Of a stretch of 64,000 nt of DNA, positions 16,300 to 25,315 are shown one piece after another (position 1 is the stretch's first letter; every line of letters begins with the position of its first letter). The stretch is from Bacteroidaceae bacterium. Lineage in GTDB: Bacteria; Bacteroidota; Bacteroidia; Bacteroidales; Bacteroidaceae. The stretch lies in assembly GCA_030843315.1 (NCBI GenBank), contig JAUUPT010000009.1:18164-82163 (forward strand). Reading direction: 5' to 3'. Under the pieces are notes generated by a model. It did no database searches and was not told where the DNA came from. It saw only the letters and a program-made list of their open reading frames with translations. A program made the translations under genes and the position numbers.

Positions 16300-17202
16300 A
16301 TGCGAATTACAAAACCAGCCAAAGCGGAAGTGATGAGAGAGTTGAGAGACTACGTATTCATCACTTTCGGACTCATCAGCTATGCCTTGGGATGGGCAGC
16401 GTTCCTTATCCCCTACCAGATCACGACCGGCGGTACTACCGGTATCGGTGCTATCATCTATTACGCCACCGGATTTCCCATCCAATGGTCGTATTTCATT
16501 ATCAACGCCGTCCTAATGACGTTTGCCATCAAGATACTGGGACCTAAGTTTAGCATCAAGACTACGTTTGCCATCTTCGGACTGACTTTCTTCCTGTGGT
16601 TCTTCCAGGTACTGGTGAACGGACCGGACGGTGTTCCACCACAGATACTGGGACCGGGACAAGACTTTATGGCTTGCCTGATAGGCGCTGCAATGTGCGG
16701 TATCGGACTCGGTGTAGTGTTCAACTGCAACGGAAGCACCGGCGGTACGGATATCATTGCCGCCATTATCCACAAGTACCACGACGTCACCTTAGGACGT
16801 ATGATAATGGCTTGCGATGTCGTCATCATCAGTTCCTGCTACTTCATCTTCAACGACTGGAGACGGGTGATATTTGGTTTTGTAACCCTGTTTGTCATCG
16901 GATTTATACTGGATTACATCGTAAACAGTGCCCGCCAATCCGTTCAATTCTTCATCTTCTCCAAAGAATACGAGAAGATTGCCGACCGCATCACCAAAGA
17001 AACCCATCGCGGTGTGACGGTGCTCGACGGCATAGGCTGGTACAGCAAACGAAACGTAAAAGTACTGGTGGTGCTTGCCTATAAGCGCCAGTCCGTCGAA
17101 ATCTTCCGCATGGTGAAAGACATCGATCCGAACGCTTTCATCTCTCAAAGCTCCGTAATCGGTGTCTACGGAGAAGGATTCGACCGCATCAAAGTGAAAT
17201 AA
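16300..17202 (+). CDS. YitT-family membrane protein (DUF161/DUF2179)
   Basis: 300 residues. Five to six membrane helices (YVFITFGLISYALGWAAFLIPYQ through VIFGFVTLFVIGFILDYIV) carry the conserved GGTTGIGAIIYY and CNGSTGGTDIIA segments of YitT proteins. They are followed by a soluble C-terminal DUF2179 domain (about 215-295, VLDGIGWYSKRNVKVLVVLAYKRQ). The physiological role of the family is unsettled. It starts five bases after the leuS stop, so translation is probably coupled within one mRNA. Confidence 0.92.
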   Translation: MRITKPAKAEVMRELRDYVFITFGLISYALGWAAFLIPYQITTGGTTGIGAIIYYATGFPIQWSYFIINAVLMTFAIKILGPKFSIKTTFAIFGLTFFLWFFQVLVNGPDGVPPQILGPGQDFMACLIGAAMCGIGLGVVFNCNGSTGGTDIIAAIIHKYHDVTLGRMIMACDVVIISSCYFIFNDWRRVIFGFVTLFVIGFILDYIVNSARQSVQFFIFSKEYEKIADRITKETHRGVTVLDGIGWYSKRNVKVLVVLAYKRQSVEIFRMVKDIDPNAFISQSSVIGVYGEGFDRIKVK

Positions 17203-17247
17203 GAGTAACTTGCGTTACCAAACCACGAATATATAGGAGATTATAGT

Positions 17248-17829
17248 ATGAGAAAGAAATTTGTATTTGCCACCAACAATGCTCATAAGTTGGAGGAGGT
17301 CACTGCTATCTTAGGCGAAAAGGTAGAACTTCTCAGCATGAAGGACATCAATTGCCATGTCGATATTCCCGAAACTGCAGATACACTCGAAGGAAACGCT
17401 TTAATCAAAGCAAGATACATCTTCGATAATTATCAACTGGATTGCTTTGCCGACGACACCGGACTGGAAGTGGAAGCCTTGAACGGAGCTCCCGGAGTAT
17501 ATTCGGCACGTTATGCCGGCGATGCACACAATTCGGAAGCCAATATGAAGAAGTTGCTGCAAGATATGGAAGGCATAGAGAACCGTAAAGCCCAATTCCG
17601 TACCGTATTTGCTCTTATCGTCAACGGAAAGGAACATCTGTTCGAAGGAATTGTAAAAGGCGAAATAACAAAGACCAGACACGGCAACTCAGGTTTCGGA
17701 TACGATCCTATATTTATTCCCGAAGGATATACGCAGACGTATGCCGAAATGGGAAATGAATTGAAAAATAAAATCAGTCACCGGGCGGTAGGGGTGAATA
17801 AGCTCTGCAACTTCTTAACGAAATACTAA
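17248..17829 (+). CDS. rdgB: Non-canonical purine NTP pyrophosphatase (RdgB/HAM1)
   Basis: 193 residues, the standard size. It hydrolyses dITP, ITP and XTP to monophosphates and so keeps deaminated purines out of nucleic acids. Signatures: [12 protein letters not shown] at the N-terminus, [24 protein letters not shown] with the catalytic acidic residues, [16 protein letters not shown] and the C-terminal [10 protein letters not shown]. It lies 45 bp after the YitT-type gene. Its stop overlaps by 4 bp with the stop of the convergent YdeI-like gene. Confidence 0.97.
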   Translation: MRKKFVFATNNAHKLEEVTAILGEKVELLSMKDINCHVDIPETADTLEGNALIKARYIFDNYQLDCFADDTGLEVEALNGAPGVYSARYAGDAHNSEANMKKLLQDMEGIENRKAQFRTVFALIVNGKEHLFEGIVKGEITKTRHGNSGFGYDPIFIPEGYTQTYAEMGNELKNKISHRAVGVNKLCNFLTKY

Positions 17830-18383
17830 TAGTATTTTTCAATTCCACCAAACCCTGTTATTGTTTTATTTTCTTTTGTTTTACTGATAAAGTTGTTTAG
17901 TCGTTTTTCAAATTCTTCCGGTCGTTTCCTTGCTGCTTCAATGTATGCAATCCGAATACGTTTATATGTGTCGGAAAAGCGTTGATAATTACTCCATACT
18001 ATTTCATCTTCTTTCAATCTGTCAATTATATCATTTGGAAAGATAAAAGGATCAGATAAAACATTCCGTATTTTATCTTCAAATTTAGGATGTATCATCT
18101 TATGTTCCAATAACCATTTAAGCCTTTCCTTATTGGCTTGCGAGTAAGTACTTTTAGGGTTTCTGGGCGTGAAATGCTGAATTTTATGTTCCTCGTCAAG
18201 CGACTTTATCGTACTGTCAATCCACCCGAAACAAAGGGCTTCTTCAACAGCATCATTATATAGAACACTCTTTTTGCCCGAAGATTTATTAGGGAATACA
18301 AACCAAATGTCATTGGCAGTCTCAAAGTTGTCAGCCAACCACTTCCGCCAATCTTTTCTGTTCTCAAAATATTTTATTTCCAT
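17826..18383 (-). CDS. YdeI/OmpD-associated (OmdA) family protein
   Basis: 185 residues. The YdeI/OmdA pattern is seen in WRKWLADNF...[35 protein letters not shown] and [32 protein letters not shown], followed by a helical C-terminus with the [19 protein letters not shown] segment. Members have been linked to bacteriocin or peptide resistance in other bacteria, but the biochemical role is unknown. The gene is clearly more AT-rich than leuS and rdgB, with many A/T-ending codons, which suggests a separate origin. The stop overlaps rdgB tail-to-tail. Confidence 0.85.
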   Translation of the reverse strand: MEIKYFENRKDWRKWLADNFETANDIWFVFPNKSSGKKSVLYNDAVEEALCFGWIDSTIKSLDEEHKIQHFTPRNPKSTYSQANKERLKWLLEHKMIHPKFEDKIRNVLSDPFIFPNDIIDRLKEDEIVWSNYQRFSDTYKRIRIAYIEAARKRPEEFEKRLNNFISKTKENKTITGFGGIEKYY

Positions 18384-18455
18384 TGGTATAACAAGTCGTT
18401 TAAACTAACAATTTTACTACTCTGCCTGATTTTGCTTTTCAGTCGAACGTTTATT

Positions 18456-19394
18456 TTATAATCCCAGCTTTGCCGATATCTCCAACATCCTCTTAATCGG
18501 TTTCACCGCCTTCTCTGCAATCTCAGCATCCACCTTTATTTCGGGAGATTCATTCTTCAGACAATCATAGAGCTTCTCCATCGTATTCAACCGCATGAAG
18601 CTACACTCATTGCAGGCACAAGTGCTATCGTTGGGAGGAGCCGGAATAAAGGTTGTCTGCGGGCACTTCTTCTGCATCTCATGCAAGATACCCGATTCGG
18701 TGGCTACAATATAGCTCTTCTCAGGATGAGTCACCGCATACTTCAGCAAGGCAGCTGTAGAACCTACCACATCGGCCAGTTTCAATACCGTACTCTTGCA
18801 TTCGGGATGAGCCAGCACCACTGCATCGGGATATTTCGTTTTCATTTCAACAATCTTTTCAACCGAGAATTGCTCGTGTACATGGCATGCGCCGTCCCAT
18901 AGTAACATATTTCTTCCGGTGATGGAGTTGATATAATTCCCCAGGTTCCGGTCCGGCCCGAAGATTATTTTCTCATCTTTGGGGAAGCTTTCCACAATCT
19001 GACGGGCGTTGGTAGAAGTCACCACCACATCTGTCACCGCCTTTACGGCAGCTGTTGTATTAACGTATGATATCACCGTATATCCGGGATGCTCTTTGAC
19101 AAACTGACCGAACTTATCCGCCGGACAACTATCCGCCAATGAACAGCCTGCCTCCATATCGGGCACCAGCACCTTCTTGTCGGGACAGAGCACCTTTGCC
19201 GTCTCGCCCATGAAGTGAACGCCGCACATCACAATGATATCCGCTTCCGTCCGTGCCGCCCATTGGGCCAGGGCAAGGCTATCGCCTACGTAGTCGGCTA
19301 TATCTTGTATTTCACCCTTCTGGTAGTAGTGTGCCAGGATCACTGCATTCTTCTCTTTCTTCAGTTGGTTGATAGCTTCTATAAGATTATCCAT
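18456..19394 (-). CDS. nadA: Quinolinate synthase A
   Basis: 312 residues. It condenses iminoaspartate with dihydroxyacetone phosphate to quinolinate in NAD synthesis, using a [4Fe-4S] cluster. Cluster cysteines are visible in MEAGCSLADSC, DGACHVHEQF and CACNECSFMRL. The N-terminal VILAHYYQ and VGDSLALAQWAA segments bind substrate. nadB lies about 17 kb away (36329-37900) and nadC is not in the window, so the de novo pathway is split over separate units here. A -7 box (TAACTTTG on minus, 19622-19629) suggests a leader of about 220 nt. Confidence 0.97.
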   Translation of the reverse strand: MDNLIEAINQLKKEKNAVILAHYYQKGEIQDIADYVGDSLALAQWAARTEADIIVMCGVHFMGETAKVLCPDKKVLVPDMEAGCSLADSCPADKFGQFVKEHPGYTVISYVNTTAAVKAVTDVVVTSTNARQIVESFPKDEKIIFGPDRNLGNYINSITGRNMLLWDGACHVHEQFSVEKIVEMKTKYPDAVVLAHPECKSTVLKLADVVGSTAALLKYAVTHPEKSYIVATESGILHEMQKKCPQTTFIPAPPNDSTCACNECSFMRLNTMEKLYDCLKNESPEIKVDAEIAEKAVKPIKRMLEISAKLGL

Positions 19395-19920
19395 AATTAT
19401 ATTTTTTATTTCTCTTTTATTCTTTAAAAATCCTTTGATAGTGATGATAGCCTGTTAATAGTGTGAACAAATAAATACGATTTTTGTTGCTTATGAAGTT
19501 ATTAGTACACAGCAAAATGTTGTTCATCTGTTATTAACCGGAGCTGTGAAAGTATATCTACTGATTATAAGCCCTCTATTGTCCTGTTATCTCACTTCAT
19601 TAACACCTTGTTGATGAACCGCAAAGTTAATAACTTTACAGTTATAAACCGATGGAATAGTACTTAAAAATGTGTTTAAATAGCCCTTGAAAGTTTCTCT
19701 TAACTTTTTTGTAATGTTCGTTACCGTGTTGTAATATGCATTACTTTGAATAATGCAAGGATTAGTTTTAAAATTCTTTCCCTTCTCTATTGACACCTTT
19801 TCAACGGTTATTAACCGGGATATAAACGGAAAGAAGTATCTTTGCACAAGGAAAACAGGAAGACAAAGACCAGTGTCTATCAAGTCAGTATAAATCAATG
19901 TATTAAATCAACGAATCGTT
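19395..19920. other. Divergent intergenic region between nadA and the SpoU methyltransferase
   Basis: 526 bp. It contains a possible distant nadA promoter (minus, 19622-19629), the palindromes TGCATTA-N7-TAATGCA (19737-19757) and CGGTTATTAACCG (19805-19817), the methyltransferase -7 box TATCTTTG (19837-19844), and a 17-base stretch at 19862-19878 identical to a unit of the repeat array at 43501. An open frame at 19587-19898 (minus) lacks coding character. Confidence 0.55.
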
Positions 19921-20451
19921 ATGCGTAAACTGAAGATAACAGAGTTGAACCGCATCAGTGCGGAAGAGTTTAAGGAAGCTGAGAAGTTGCCCCTGGTGGT
20001 GGTATTGGATAACATTCGCAGTCTGCATAATATAGGTTCCGTGTTCCGTACTTCGGATGCTTTTCGTATTGAATGTATCTATCTCTGTGGTATCACGGCT
20101 ACTCCGCCACATCCTGAAATGCATAAAACGGCTTTGGGGGCAGAGTTCACCGTCGATTGGAAGTATGTTAATAACGCGGTGGAAGCTGTTGATAACCTTA
20201 AATCGGAAGGTTATACCGTTTACTCGGTGGAGCAGGCAGAAGGTAGTATTATGCTGGATGAGTTGACTTTAGACAAGTCCGGAAGATATGCCGTAGTGAT
20301 GGGGAATGAGGTGAAGGGTGTTCAACAGGAAGTGATAGACCATTCAGATGGTTGCATCGAAATACCGCAGTATGGCACCAAGCATTCTTTGAATGTATCG
20401 GTGACGGCAGGCATCGTTATTTGGGATTTATTCAAGAAACTGAGAAATTAA
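19921..20451 (+). CDS. SpoU/TrmH-family RNA methyltransferase
   Basis: 176 residues. It should 2'-O-methylate an RNA ribose using S-adenosylmethionine bound in a trefoil knot. The three family motifs are visible: motif 1 LDNIRSLHNIGSVFRTSDAF, motif 2 VVMGNEVKGVQQEVID and motif 3 CIEIPQYGTKHSLNVSVTAGIVIWDL. It is short, with no N-terminal RNA-binding extension, so the rRNA or tRNA target cannot be named. It has its own promoter (TATCTTTG, 19837-19844) and is followed by a 22-bp-phased repeat array. Confidence 0.93.
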   Translation: MRKLKITELNRISAEEFKEAEKLPLVVVLDNIRSLHNIGSVFRTSDAFRIECIYLCGITATPPHPEMHKTALGAEFTVDWKYVNNAVEAVDNLKSEGYTVYSVEQAEGSIMLDELTLDKSGRYAVVMGNEVKGVQQEVIDHSDGCIEIPQYGTKHSLNVSVTAGIVIWDLFKKLRN

Positions 20452-20467
20452 CAACCCGGTTAATAAA

Positions 20468-20566
20468 CTGTTTATATCCTGTTTGGTGCATCTATAGATG
20501 CAGCGCGGGGGATCTATAGACGCAGCACGCTGGATCTATAGATGCAGTAAACCGAATATATAGATA
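20468..20566. repeat. 22-bp-phased ATCTATAGAT array
   Basis: Units begin at 20490, 20512, 20534 and 20556 (ATCTATAGAT, ATCTATAGAC, ATCTATAGAT, ATATATAGAT), exactly 22 bp apart, with a weaker unit at 20468. Each core is itself near-palindromic. The left end (TATATCC-TGTTTG-TGC) is the approximate reverse complement of the right end (GCAG-TAAACCGA-ATATA), so the whole array has dyad symmetry. Unit order mirrors the array at 56365. Confidence 0.85.
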
Positions 20567-20568
20567 CT

Positions 20569-21306
20569 ATGAACGGCATTGCAGAAAAGTCAATGATGTG
20601 GAATTTGTGGCATGGTTGCCATAAACTGAGTGCAGGTTGCAAGCATTGTTATGTTTATCGTGGCGATGCCAAAAGAGATGTGGACAGTTCGGTAGTAACC
20701 CAAACTAAGAACTTCGATTTACCCCTGCGGAAGAAGCGGAACGGAGAGTTCAAAATACCATCGGGAACATTGGTTTATACCTGTTTTACTTCCGATTTCT
20801 TTGTAGAAGATGCCGATGCATGGCGTGCCGAAGCATGGGAAATGATGCATCAGCGCAGCGATCTTCATTTCTTGATGATAACCAAGCGTATCGATCGCTT
20901 TGCCGATTGCTTGCCCCGGGATTGGGGCGATGGGTATGAAAATGTAACCATCTGCTGTACGGTAGAGAACCAGGCATGTGCCGACTATCGCCTGCCTATC
21001 TACAAAGCCGCTCCCATAAAGCATAAAATAATCATCTGCGAACCGTTATTAGAAAAGATAGATCTAACCCCTTACCACATTTCAGAATGGATAGAGCAAG
21101 TCGTTGCTGGTGGAGAATCGGGTTATGAAGCCCGTCCCTGCGACTTTGATTGGGTGATGGAGCTTCGGCGGGTATGTGTGGAAAACAACGTTTCGTTTTG
21201 GTTTAAACAGACGGGTTCAAAGTTTATCAAAGACGGGGAACTGTACAATGTAAAGAGACAGTTTCAACACTCGCAGGCTCGTAAAGCCGGAATAAACTTT
21301 AAGTAA
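20569..21306 (+). CDS. DUF5131 (phage Gp37/Gp68-like) radical-SAM-type protein
   Basis: 245 residues. A three-cysteine cluster near the N-terminus, C17-x6-C24-x2-C27 in HGCHKLSAGCKHCYVY, plus downstream TIM-barrel-like strands (VYTCFTSDFF, HFLMITKRIDRF, VTICCTVENQ, KIIICEPLLEKIDL, VVAGGESG) mark the DUF5131 family, a relative of radical SAM enzymes common in phage and bacterial genomes. A 4Fe-4S cluster is expected; the reaction is unknown. The 22-bp array lies immediately upstream; its last unit ends almost at the start codon. Confidence 0.85.
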   Translation: MNGIAEKSMMWNLWHGCHKLSAGCKHCYVYRGDAKRDVDSSVVTQTKNFDLPLRKKRNGEFKIPSGTLVYTCFTSDFFVEDADAWRAEAWEMMHQRSDLHFLMITKRIDRFADCLPRDWGDGYENVTICCTVENQACADYRLPIYKAAPIKHKIIICEPLLEKIDLTPYHISEWIEQVVAGGESGYEARPCDFDWVMELRRVCVENNVSFWFKQTGSKFIKDGELYNVKRQFQHSQARKAGINFK

Positions 21307-21318
21307 TAGAATTGAAAT

Positions 21319-21369
21319 TGCACCCTCATGGTGCAGAAAACACGTGATTCCTGCACCATCATGGTGCAA
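21319..21369. promoter_or_regulatory. Two palindromes overlapping the promoter of DUF4143 ATPase 1
   Basis: TGCACCCTCATGGTGCA (21319-21335, one imperfect pair) and TGCACCATCATGGTGCA (21352-21368, perfect) have centres 33 bp apart, with CACGTG midway (21341-21346). They end 4-5 bp before the -7 box TATCTTTG (21373-21380), so a protein bound here would cover the promoter. Confidence 0.6.
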
Positions 21370-21402
21370 TTTTACTATCTTTGTCCGTAAATACATCAAT
21401 TT

Positions 21403-22572
21403 ATGGATAGATTATACGAAAGCTTCAACAAACTTCTGAAAGAAACAGATACTGGTTTTATCCGTTATAAATACGATGAAATCAAGTGGGAGAGCCGTAT
21501 GCTTGGGTTAGTAGGACCGCGAGGTGTGGGAAAGACAACTATGTTTCTGCAATACATCAAAAAGAACCTGTCGGCTAAAGATACGTTGTATGTATCGGCA
21601 GATAATATGTATTTTGTGACTAATACATTGATTGACTTGGCTGATAAATTCAGCAAGCAAGGTGGGAAACATCTGTTTATTGATGAAATTCATAAATACC
21701 CGGATTGGTCGCGGGAGTTGAAACAACTGTATGATACTTATACGGATATGCAGATTCTCTTTACCGGTTCATCTATTCTGGATATTTATAAAGGTATGGC
21801 AGACTTAAGCCGAAGAGCACCTATCTATGAAATGCAAGGATTGTCTTTTCGGGAATATCTGCGTTTATTTCACAACCTGTCCGTTCCTGTCTATACACTT
21901 GAAGATATATTGGAGCAGAAAGCAGAGATTTCGGGTGTGAATCATCCTTTACCTATGTTTAGTGATTATCTGCGAAAGGGGTATTATCCTTTTAGTCGTG
22001 ATGCTGATTTTGATGTGGAGTTGGAACAAGTCATCAATCAGACTATGGAAATTGATATTCCGCAGTATGCCAATATGAATGTATCTACCGGGCGAAAGTT
22101 GAAACAGTTGTTGATGGTGATTGCTAAAAGTGTTCCTTTCAAGCCGGTGATGCAGAAGTTGGCAGACCTGACGGGAGCCGGACGAAACTATATAAATGAT
22201 TATCTGCTATATATGGAACGTTGCGGAATGATATCCCAATTGCGTGACGAAACCGGAGGAATCCGTAGTTTGGGTAAAGTAGAAAAGGTGTATCTGGATA
22301 ATACGAATCTTATCTATGTTTTAGGGAAGATGGAATCGAATGTGGGTAACGTCCGCGAAACCTTCTTTTATAATCAGATGAGAGTGAAACAAGAAATAAC
22401 TTCTTCCCGATTGGCTGATTTCCAAATAGGAGAACGGACCTTTGAAGTAGGTGGAAAAGGGAAAGGACAAAAACAAATATCCGAAGCGCAGGAAGGATAT
22501 ATAGTAAAAGATGATATCGAATCGGGTTATGGCAACGTAATTCCTCTTTGGTGCTTTGGATTGAATTATTAG
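21403..22572 (+). CDS. DUF4143-type AAA+ ATPase 1
   Basis: 389 residues. Walker A GPRGVGKT (38-45) and Walker B HLFIDEIH (about 89-96) define the AAA/STAND-like ATPase part; a sensor-like LFTGSS follows. The C-terminal half has a winged-helix segment (YINDYLLYMERCGMI) and a nuclease-fold remnant (ADFQIGERTFEVGGKGKG) in which the expected catalytic E-x-K reads E-V-G. These stand-alone ATPases are abundant in Bacteroides and their role is unknown. A -7 box at 21373-21380 sits just behind palindromes. It ends tail-to-tail, overlapping the DUF4294 gene by 4 bp. Confidence 0.88.
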   Translation: MDRLYESFNKLLKETDTGFIRYKYDEIKWESRMLGLVGPRGVGKTTMFLQYIKKNLSAKDTLYVSADNMYFVTNTLIDLADKFSKQGGKHLFIDEIHKYPDWSRELKQLYDTYTDMQILFTGSSILDIYKGMADLSRRAPIYEMQGLSFREYLRLFHNLSVPVYTLEDILEQKAEISGVNHPLPMFSDYLRKGYYPFSRDADFDVELEQVINQTMEIDIPQYANMNVSTGRKLKQLLMVIAKSVPFKPVMQKLADLTGAGRNYINDYLLYMERCGMISQLRDETGGIRSLGKVEKVYLDNTNLIYVLGKMESNVGNVRETFFYNQMRVKQEITSSRLADFQIGERTFEVGGKGKGQKQISEAQEGYIVKDDIESGYGNVIPLWCFGLNY

Positions 22573-23186
22573 AGTTGTCCGTTCTCTACCATCAGTATCA
22601 CCCGTTCTGTTAGTGCATCGTCTCCCGTCGGGTCGTACTGCTTCTTGAGGCTGGCACCGAACAGGGCGGCAAAGGTTTGATAGAAGCCTGCTTTGAAAGG
22701 GCCCATGAAGGCTTTTACCAGTTCATAGCCGGTGGAGTTGGTTTGGCGGTCTACGAGTTTTATCAGTAGCTTGCCCTGGGCAAAACTGAGCTTCTTCATG
22801 CGCGGGGTGTATTGCTCCTTCATGCTTTTCTCTACTGCTTTCATGTGCCTTTGGCGTGCCTTTTCGTTGGGCAGGGTCATCATGTACTCGTAGGTTTCGA
22901 TGATGGCACGGTTCACTTCTTTGGAGATGGGGAGCACTTTCTTTACGTCGCGAACCAGTTTATAGTAATTGTTCATTTCCCGCTTGTTCTTAAACTTCAG
23001 TGGCTTGAAGATATAGACAGTAGGGAGTTTGACGTACGGGATGGTATCGCCTTCGTAAACGCACATCGGGGTAAGATAGATACTCTTTTGCACTTCAGTC
23101 TGCGGGGGTTGCTGCTGTGCAAGGCATTTCAAGCTCCCAATGAAGAGAAACATGATGAGTATTACTATGTTAAGCCTTGTGTTCAT
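22569..23186 (-). CDS. DUF4294-domain secreted protein
   Basis: 205 residues from the ATG at 23186: signal peptide MNTRLNIVILIMFLFIGSLKCLAQ, then the DUF4294 domain typical of Bacteroidetes (EGDTIPYVKLPTVYIFKPLKFKNKREMNNYYKLVRDVKKVLP...RHMKAVEKSMKEQY...LSFAQGKLLIKLVDRQTNSTGYELVKAFMGPFKAGFYQTFAALFG). It is probably periplasmic and its function is unknown. A longer frame from 23204 is possible, but it adds residues ahead of the signal peptide. It is divergent from the HHH/beta-barrel gene. Confidence 0.87.
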   Translation of the reverse strand: MNTRLNIVILIMFLFIGSLKCLAQQQPPQTEVQKSIYLTPMCVYEGDTIPYVKLPTVYIFKPLKFKNKREMNNYYKLVRDVKKVLPISKEVNRAIIETYEYMMTLPNEKARQRHMKAVEKSMKEQYTPRMKKLSFAQGKLLIKLVDRQTNSTGYELVKAFMGPFKAGFYQTFAALFGASLKKQYDPTGDDALTERVILMVENGQL

Positions 23187-23302
23187 GCCACAAAAGTACA
23201 TCATTCTTTGGAATGTTACTGCATCGCTTTAACTTTTCCTTGTTCAATTAACTTATTTAAGGTAACTTCGCGACCCGTAAATACGAAAGCAACCTATTAT
23301 AA

Positions 23303-25315
23303 ATGAAATTCGTCAAGATAGGAGTCTTCTTGAGTATGCTGCTACTGACTCCTGTACTTGAAGCTCAAAATACGCCCGTGTCTCTTTGGGAAGAGAACCT
23401 GGAACAGCTCTCGATGGAGAGTGAAGAAGAATATAACTGGGAGGATGAACTGGAAGAGTTATCCCGACGGTTACAAGAACCTGTTAATATCAATACAGCC
23501 ACCAAGCGTCAGTTGGAGCAATTTCCTTTTCTTACGGACATTCAAATCGAGAATCTTTTGGCTTATGTCTATATCCACGGACAGATGCAGACCGTGTATG
23601 AACTGCAACTGGTGGAAGAAATGGATAAGCACACCATCGAACTGCTGCTTCCTTTCATCTGTGTGCAGGCAGTGGAAGGGAGTAGGGGATATCCTGCCTT
23701 GAAAACTATCCTGAAGTATGGAAAGCAAGAGGTGCTTGTCCGGGCGGATGTTCCTCTCTATACCCGCAAGGGGTATGAGAAGAGTTATTTGGGACCTTCT
23801 TTTTATCAGTCTTTGCGATATGGTTTTCATTACGGGGATTATCTCCAGGTGGGCATTACGGCCGAGAAAGATGCGGGAGAACCTCTCTTTGCTTTGCATG
23901 ACAAGAAAGGGTATGATTATTATTCTCTTTATTTTCTTATTAAGAACCTGGGCAGGCTGAAGGCTTTGGCATTGGGCAATTACAGGTTGAGTTTCGGGCA
24001 AGGGCTGGTGTTGAGTACGGACTTCCGGTTGGGCAAAACGTTCTCTATGTCTACTTCGGAATATCGTACCGGAGGGATAAAGAAGCACAGCTCTACCGAT
24101 GAATACAATTACTTCCGCGGGGCGGCAGCGACGGTGGCGGTACTTCCTTCTTTGGAATTCTCTGCTTTCTATTCCCATCGGTCGATGGATGGAGTGGTGA
24201 AGGATGGGGAGATTACTTCTATCTACAAAACAGGCCTGCATCGCACACAGAAAGAAGCGGATAAGGCGGATGCCTTTACTCTGCAATTAATGGGTGGCAA
24301 CGTGACTTACGAAAAGAATTCCTTGAAGGTAGGGGTGACGGGCATCTATTATTTCTTTAATCATCCATACGAACCCAAGTTGAACAAGTATGCAAAGTAC
24401 AATCTGCATGGAAATGATTTCTATAATGCGGGCATTGACTATAAATACCGTTTGGGACGTTTTGCATGGGTGGGAGAGGCGGCCATCGGAAAACAGGGTT
24501 ATGCTTTGCTCAATCAGCTGCGGTATAACCTGTCTTCCGATTACCGGCTGTTGCTTATCCATCGTTATTATTCCTATGATTACTGGTCTATGTTCGGCCG
24601 TTCTTTTGGTGAAAGCAGTACGCCGCAGAATGAAAACGGCTGGTATCTGGCGGCAGAAGCGACTCCCGTTGCCCATTGGAAATTCTTTGCCTCACTGGAT
24701 CTGTTCAGTTTTCCCTGGTGGAAGTATCGCATCAGCAAGCCTTCGCAGGGAGTGGACGGTATGTTCCAGGCTGCTTATTCTCCGCGGCGCAATCTGTCCA
24801 TGTACCTCAATTATCGCTATCGGCAGAAAGAAAGGGATGTGACGGGGACAAGCGGTAAAATCATCCTTCCCACCTTCCAGCATCGTCTGCGCTATCGGCT
24901 GACCTATACTCCCGGCAACTGGAGTATCCGTACTACGTTGGATTATAATCATTTCCATTCGCAGGGAAAGCCCGCCAGCCGGGGATACCAATGTACACAG
25001 TCTTGTGCCTATGCCTTTCCTTCTTTCCCCCTGTCCGTATCTTTGCAAGGCAGCTATTTCCACACAGACGATTACGACTCCCGCGTTTACATTTCCGAAA
25101 AAGGTCTGCTATACACTTTCTACACGCCTTCTTTCTCCGGCAGAGGTTTCCGTTATTCCACCCATCTGCGCTATGATTTGAACAAAGCCATGATGCTTCT
25201 CCTCAAGTTCGGGCAGACGGTTTATCAAGACCGTGAAACCATCGGTTCGGGCAACGACCTGATAGACGGGAATAAGAAAACAGACTTGCAGATGCAACTG
25301 CGTATCAAGTTTTAG
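23303..25315 (+). CDS. Helix-hairpin-helix protein with predicted outer-membrane beta-barrel
   Basis: 670 residues. A signal peptide (ends near VLEAQ) precedes an acidic stretch and a ComEA-like helix-hairpin-helix region (about residues 55-115: VNINTATKRQLEQFPFLTDIQIENLLAYVYIHG). About 530 residues rich in aromatic alternating strands (for example YNLSSDYRLLLIHRYYSYDYWSMFGRSF) end in the strand QLRIKF, with the terminal aromatic residue typical of outer-membrane barrels. HHH motifs usually bind DNA; an exported barrel with HHH could take part in DNA contact or uptake, but that is inference. The last 11 bp overlap the end of the convergent XRE gene. Confidence 0.83.
   Translation: MKFVKIGVFLSMLLLTPVLEAQNTPVSLWEENLEQLSMESEEEYNWEDELEELSRRLQEPVNINTATKRQLEQFPFLTDIQIENLLAYVYIHGQMQTVYELQLVEEMDKHTIELLLPFICVQAVEGSRGYPALKTILKYGKQEVLVRADVPLYTRKGYEKSYLGPSFYQSLRYGFHYGDYLQVGITAEKDAGEPLFALHDKKGYDYYSLYFLIKNLGRLKALALGNYRLSFGQGLVLSTDFRLGKTFSMSTSEYRTGGIKKHSSTDEYNYFRGAAATVAVLPSLEFSAFYSHRSMDGVVKDGEITSIYKTGLHRTQKEADKADAFTLQLMGGNVTYEKNSLKVGVTGIYYFFNHPYEPKLNKYAKYNLHGNDFYNAGIDYKYRLGRFAWVGEAAIGKQGYALLNQLRYNLSSDYRLLLIHRYYSYDYWSMFGRSFGESSTPQNENGWYLAAEATPVAHWKFFASLDLFSFPWWKYRISKPSQGVDGMFQAAYSPRRNLSMYLNYRYRQKERDVTGTSGKIILPTFQHRLRYRLTYTPGNWSIRTTLDYNHFHSQGKPASRGYQCTQSCAYAFPSFPLSVSLQGSYFHTDDYDSRVYISEKGLLYTFYTPSFSGRGFRYSTHLRYDLNKAMMLLLKFGQTVYQDRETIGSGNDLIDGNKKTDLQMQLRIKF

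Noticed and set aside
19587..19898. 103-codon minus-strand frame between nadA and the SpoU methyltransferase
   Set aside because: It spans promoter elements and palindromes, has no start context and no homology that I recognise.
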